DNA of 9,777 bases from assembly GCA_002383375.1 (NCBI GenBank), contig DFYR01000026.1, positions 1 through 9,777 of the forward strand. Direction: 5' to 3'. Numbering within the stretch: position 1 is the stretch's first letter; every line of letters begins with the position of its first letter. A program made the position numbers and the translations under genes. Shown here one piece after another: positions 7,462-9,777 of the stretch. The notes below the pieces were generated by a model. That model had not been told where the DNA came from and did not search any database. It was given only the letters and a program-made list of their open reading frames with translations. This DNA is from Spirochaetaceae bacterium UBA4077 (GTDB taxonomy: Bacteria > Spirochaetota > Spirochaetia > Treponematales > Rectinemataceae).

Positions 7462-7545
7462 CTATTCTTTATGTCAAACCTCTGAAATGCGGGGCCTTGG
7501 GCACTATTAGGGCTCGGTCATGCCAAGAGTCTCAAGGGGGATCTT

Positions 7546-7992
7546 ATGAGAGGGAAAACCAGAATCGGTATCATCATCTGCGACCGCTACAGGACCTGCG
7601 CGGGCGGGAAGTGTTTTCGAGCTCTTCGGAACAGGGAGGGCGCCTTCACGATATACAAGGACAGCGAAGTGGAACTGGTAGGATTTACGACCTGCGGTGG
7701 CTGTCCGGGCGGTAATATCGAGTATACCGGCGAGGAGATGATTAAGAACGGGGTCACCGTCATACACCTTGCCACCGGATTCCTAGTGGGATATCCGCCC
7801 TGCCCGAACATCGACCACTTCGTGAGTTTTATGGAAGAACGGTATAATGTACATGTCATCATCGGGACCCACCCTATTCCCGAAAAGTACCGGCTGATAC
7901 ATGAGAAGCTTGGCACCTGGAAGGCGGCAGAGTGGGTACCAAGGCTGAAAGACAGCGTTTCCGACGAAGAGACAAGGGTTTCCTATGATTGA
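7546..7992 (+). CDS. CGGC-domain protein (predicted metal-binding)
   Basis: A 148-residue soluble protein of the CGGC family, named for a conserved cysteine motif and found mostly in anaerobes; its biochemical role is unknown. The N-terminus IGIIICDRYRTCAGGKC holds C12, C18 and C23; the signature TTCGGCPGGN gives C50 and C53; GYPPCPNID gives C86; and VIIGTHP ends the core domain. The spacing suggests metal or Fe-S binding, which is inference. The start is fixed by AAGGGGGA four bases before the ATG. It appears intact but stands between two decayed genes, the speD remnant and a methyltransferase remnant. About 100 bases upstream contain no convincing promoter. Confidence 0.85.
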   Translation: MRGKTRIGIIICDRYRTCAGGKCFRALRNREGAFTIYKDSEVELVGFTTCGGCPGGNIEYTGEEMIKNGVTVIHLATGFLVGYPPCPNIDHFVSFMEERYNVHVIIGTHPIPEKYRLIHEKLGTWKAAEWVPRLKDSVSDEETRVSYD

Positions 7993-8022
7993 AAATCCCT
8001 TTCGACCTTCATAAGGTGAGGA

Positions 8023-8480
8023 TTGATCATAAATGAAGTACTTCTGCATTTTGACCGACTTGCCGAGCGGTGGGATGCGATCACCAGCCATCCACCTGAG
8101 CAAATCGATCACGTTCCTTCGTTGGAGACATCACCGTGAAATCGATCATCGAGATGGGAAGCGGAACCGGTGTACTTCTTCCACATTTTCTTGCGCGAGT
8201 TGGCTCGCAAGGGCGAGTCGCCGCTTTCGATCTATCTCCGTGCAAATCCGCTATTTCACGAAGCAAATACTCTGCGTCAAACTTGTGCTTTGTTGCCGTC
8301 GAGCATATCGAGGGCCGAAAAGCCATTAATTCGATGCACGGGGAAAAGGCCAGTCAGGTTTCGCGCCAGCTGGAACCTGTGGCCGAGCTTGCCTTGCTCG
8401 CCGAAAGCTGCGGCTTTGAGACCGTCGTAAAAGAAGATAATGACGAGTTCTACATCCTACTAACCAAGCTCCGGGAATAA
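8023..8480 (+). pseudogene. SAM-dependent methyltransferase remnant (frameshift plus internal deletion)
   Basis: The first segment, from a possible TTG at 8023 behind AAGGTGAGG, reads HFDRLAERWDAITSHPPEQI, the typical N-terminus of a class I methyltransferase family. It stops at TGA 8137-8139. Adding one G near 8136 restores SPVKSIIEMGSGTGVLLP, the SAM-binding motif I, followed by GRVAAFDLSP. After SKYSASNLCFVAV the sequence jumps to EHIEGRKAINSMHG, which belongs much later in the fold, then runs on to a normal C-terminus (ESCGFETVVKEDNDEFYILL). The central strands and helices, roughly 60-70 residues, are missing. A product starting at GTG 8136 (114 residues) could be translated but would lack the core. 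The substrate is unknown. The junction may be a true deletion or an assembly collapse. Confidence 0.72.
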
Positions 8481-8518
8481 GGAAACTTCAAACACCCACA
8501 TCAACGTTGGAGAAAGGG

Positions 8519-8547
8519 TTGACTTATTTTTGGCATACGCCTATTAT
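8519..8547 (+). promoter_or_regulatory. Sigma-70-type promoter for the DUF5320-ATPase operon
   Basis: TTGACT (8519-8524) and TATTAT (8542-8547) are separated by exactly 17 bases; each hexamer matches five of six consensus positions. Transcription would start near 8554-8556, leaving a leader of about 80 bases before the DUF5320 ATG. This is the best promoter in the window. Confidence 0.7.
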
Positions 8548-8575
8548 TTCCCTTGAGAGATATTGGGCATATGCC
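8532..8575. promoter_or_regulatory. Two copies of palindrome GGCATAYGCC flanking the -10 box: candidate operator pair
   Basis: GGCATACGCC (8532-8541) lies in the promoter spacer, touching the -10 hexamer. GGCATATGCC (8566-8575), a perfect ten-base palindrome, lies just past the expected transcription start. The copies are 34 bases apart start to start, about three helical turns, so a regulator could bind both on nearly the same DNA face and block RNA polymerase. The protein is unknown; small DNA-binding proteins of the DUF134/UPF0251 type that occur near such clusters would be a guess. Confidence 0.55.
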
Positions 8576-8590
8576 ATATATCCCTCTTGC

Positions 8591-8605
8591 CGAGCCGTTG
8601 GCTCG
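8591..8605 (+). repeat. Small hairpin in the leader, CGAGCC-GTT-GGCTCG
   Basis: A perfect six-base-pair GC-rich stem with a three-base loop, in the predicted untranslated leader about 30 bases before the DUF5320 start. No T run follows, so it is not a terminator. It may affect mRNA stability, or be incidental. Confidence 0.35.
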
Positions 8606-8636
8606 CCATTCAATCCTCAATGATGTGGAGGTTAGT

Positions 8637-8990
8637 ATGCCGAACTTTGATGGAAGCGGTCCTGAGGGTGCCGGAGCGATGACCGGGAGAGGGTTAGGCC
8701 CCTGTGGAGGGATCCGTGCACTAGGCCCTGGCTATGGGCGCGGTCGAGGTTATGGTCCCGGACGCGGCATGGGCTACGGCAGAGGGCGCGGCTTTGGATC
8801 AGGTTGGGGCCGGGGACCAGGCTGGCTCGCCGTGGGCTATGGCGCGGGCGGCGAAGTCGCCGCGGCAGCGGACATGAAGGCTGCCCTCGAGGAGCGTAAG
8901 ACCTTCCTCCGGGCTGAACTCGCCCGAACCGAGGCTCTTCTCGGAGAGGCAGGCAGCAGCAATCAACCGAACGAGGATGCGGGGAAGTGA
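8637..8990 (+). CDS. DUF5320 family glycine/arginine-rich small protein
   Basis: A 117-residue protein beginning MPNFDGSGPEGAGAMTGRGL, the recognisable N-terminus of DUF5320 proteins, with GPC just after. This ATG is preferred over one at 8553 because GGAGG sits five bases upstream and the family starts here; the upstream ATG also lies at or before the predicted transcription start. Residues about 30-65 are repeats of GYGRGRG, GPGRGM and GFGSGWGRG, low-complexity and probably disordered. Residues about 79-103 (DMKAALEERKTFLRAELART) form a predicted amphipathic or coiled-coil helix. DUF5320 genes commonly neighbour MinD/ferredoxin ATPases and NifX/NifB-like iron-cluster proteins in anaerobes, but no function is established. 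It overlaps the next gene by GTGA, so the pair is translationally coupled. Confidence 0.82.
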   Translation: MPNFDGSGPEGAGAMTGRGLGPCGGIRALGPGYGRGRGYGPGRGMGYGRGRGFGSGWGRGPGWLAVGYGAGGEVAAAADMKAALEERKTFLRAELARTEALLGEAGSSNQPNEDAGK

Positions 8991-9777
8991 AGGGCTCGCG
9001 CACGACGGTGATAGCCGTCGCGAGCGGTAAGGGCGGCACCGGCAAAACGACGGTCGCCGCCCACCTTGCCCTCGTCTCCGCCCATAGAAGAAAAACCCTG
9101 CTTGCCGACCTGGACGTGGAAGCCCCTGACTCGCTGGGCTACTTCCGTTCCGCTATACCCATCGGGACGGCTATTTCGGTACCCGTCGCCATTCCCCGGT
9201 TCCATGAAGAGTTATGCGCTGGATGCAGGCTCTGCGCTCAATCCTGCCGCTTCGGGGCCATTGTCGCCATCGGGAAATCCGTCACAATAAATGATCAGAT
9301 TTGCAAAGGTTGCGGCCGTTGCGTATCTATCTGCCCCGAGGCGGCTCTTTCGGAAGTGGAGATCGAGGTGGGGGAAACGACCCTCTACCGGAACAGCGCG
9401 TTCGACATCGTCGAAGGGCGCATGACAATAGGCGATATCCGCTCCACGGCCGTCATCGAGGCGGCCAAGCGGCGCGCTGCCGAACATGATGCGGAGCTGC
9501 AAATTCGCGATTGTCCTCCTGGTGTTTCCTGCCCTGCTACGCACGCGATCGAAGGCGCCGAATACGTCGTTCTTGTGATGGAGCCCACGGAGTTCTCGCT
9601 CCACGATCTTAAAGCGGCGATCGAGCTCGTGCAGGGGCGCGGCCTTCCCGCGGGCGTGGTCATCAACAAGGATGGCTTCGGCGATGCCGACGTAAGCGCC
9701 TTCTGCGAGCTTAATGCGGTGCCGGTGATCGGACGAATAGCCTTCAACAGGGAGCGCGCGGCATCGGGTGCGGCGGG
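8987..9777 (+). CDS. MinD-superfamily P-loop ATPase with inserted [4Fe-4S] ferredoxin domain (3' end outside window)
   Basis: An open frame of 263 codons runs off the right edge from a GTG that overlaps the DUF5320 stop; GAGGA lies nine bases upstream. Residues 8-22 carry the deviant Walker A loop VASGKGGTGKTT, followed by LLADLDVEAPD (38-48). An inserted ferredoxin region has two four-cysteine sets: C77, C80, C83, C87 and C106, C109, C112, C116 (CKGCGRCVSICPEAA). The ATPase then resumes with RDCPPGVSCPA (174-184) and VVLVMEPTEFSLHDL, typical of this family. Usual length is about 280-290 residues, so only a short tail is missing. Such ATPases resemble Mrp/NBP35 Fe-S carriers and CooC-type metallochaperones; a role in iron-sulfur or metal-cofactor handling is inferred. 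Confidence 0.92.
   Translation, partial: MKGSRTTVIAVASGKGGTGKTTVAAHLALVSAHRRKTLLADLDVEAPDSLGYFRSAIPIGTAISVPVAIPRFHEELCAGCRLCAQSCRFGAIVAIGKSVTINDQICKGCGRCVSICPEAALSEVEIEVGETTLYRNSAFDIVEGRMTIGDIRSTAVIEAAKRRAAEHDAELQIRDCPPGVSCPATHAIEGAEYVVLVMEPTEFSLHDLKAAIELVQGRGLPAGVVINKDGFGDADVSAFCELNAVPVIGRIAFNRERAASGAA

Noticed and set aside
7443..7715. A 90-residue open frame
   Set aside because: Most of it lies over the CGGC gene in another frame and reads as low-quality shadow sequence; only its first few codons may be speD scrap.
8181..8210. Hairpin TTGCGCGAG...CTCGCAA inside the methyltransferase remnant
   Set aside because: It falls in recognisable coding sequence with no T run; resemblance to the hairpin at 8591-8605 is probably chance.
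1..9777. CRISPR arrays, tRNA or rRNA genes, insertion sequences, phage genes
   Set aside because: No regularly spaced repeats, tRNA-like T-loops, transposase motifs or terminal inverted repeats were seen on either strand.

Overview
This window (about 57% GC by eye) looks like a chromosomal segment of an anaerobic bacterium, probably from a draft or metagenomic assembly. The MinD/ferredoxin fusion ATPase next to a DUF5320 protein, the CGGC protein and the 5TMR-PAS-HD-GYP sensor are types common in anaerobes. A spirochaete is a reasonable guess, but no 16S or other lineage marker is present, so the assignment is weak.

Left part, 1-2929, + strand: a tightly overlapping operon. It holds the 3' end of lipA (lipoyl synthase), a small lipoate-ligase accessory protein (LplB-like), the catalytic LplA-like ligase, and a zinc-ribbon SAM methyltransferase whose frame is broken near 1810-1840. 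After a 114-base gap comes a YhhQ-family queuosine-precursor transporter. Together these give lipoate attachment plus sulfur insertion, followed by tRNA-modification precursor uptake.

Middle, 3064-6901: a membrane 5TMR-PAS-HD-GYP protein (predicted c-di-GMP phosphodiesterase) overlaps by ATGA with a CLC-type H+/Cl- antiporter gene. The antiporter gene carries two homopolymer frameshifts but keeps all its signature residues. Convergent to it, sharing the TTAA stop region, is a minus-strand pair: a secreted or membrane PAP2 phosphatase followed by a cupin.

Right part, 7031-9777, + strand: a patch of gene decay followed by a new operon. A speD (S-adenosylmethionine decarboxylase) remnant has a frameshift, an in-frame amber codon and no cleavage-site serine. 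An intact CGGC-domain gene follows, then a methyltransferase remnant with a frameshift and an internal deletion. Next comes a strong sigma-70-type promoter overlapped by two copies of the palindrome GGCATAYGCC. It drives a glycine/arginine-rich DUF5320 protein and a GTGA-overlapping MinD-family ATPase with an inserted 2x[4Fe-4S] ferredoxin domain. The ATPase gene runs off the right edge. This promoter/operator plus redox-ATPase module is the most interesting part of the window.
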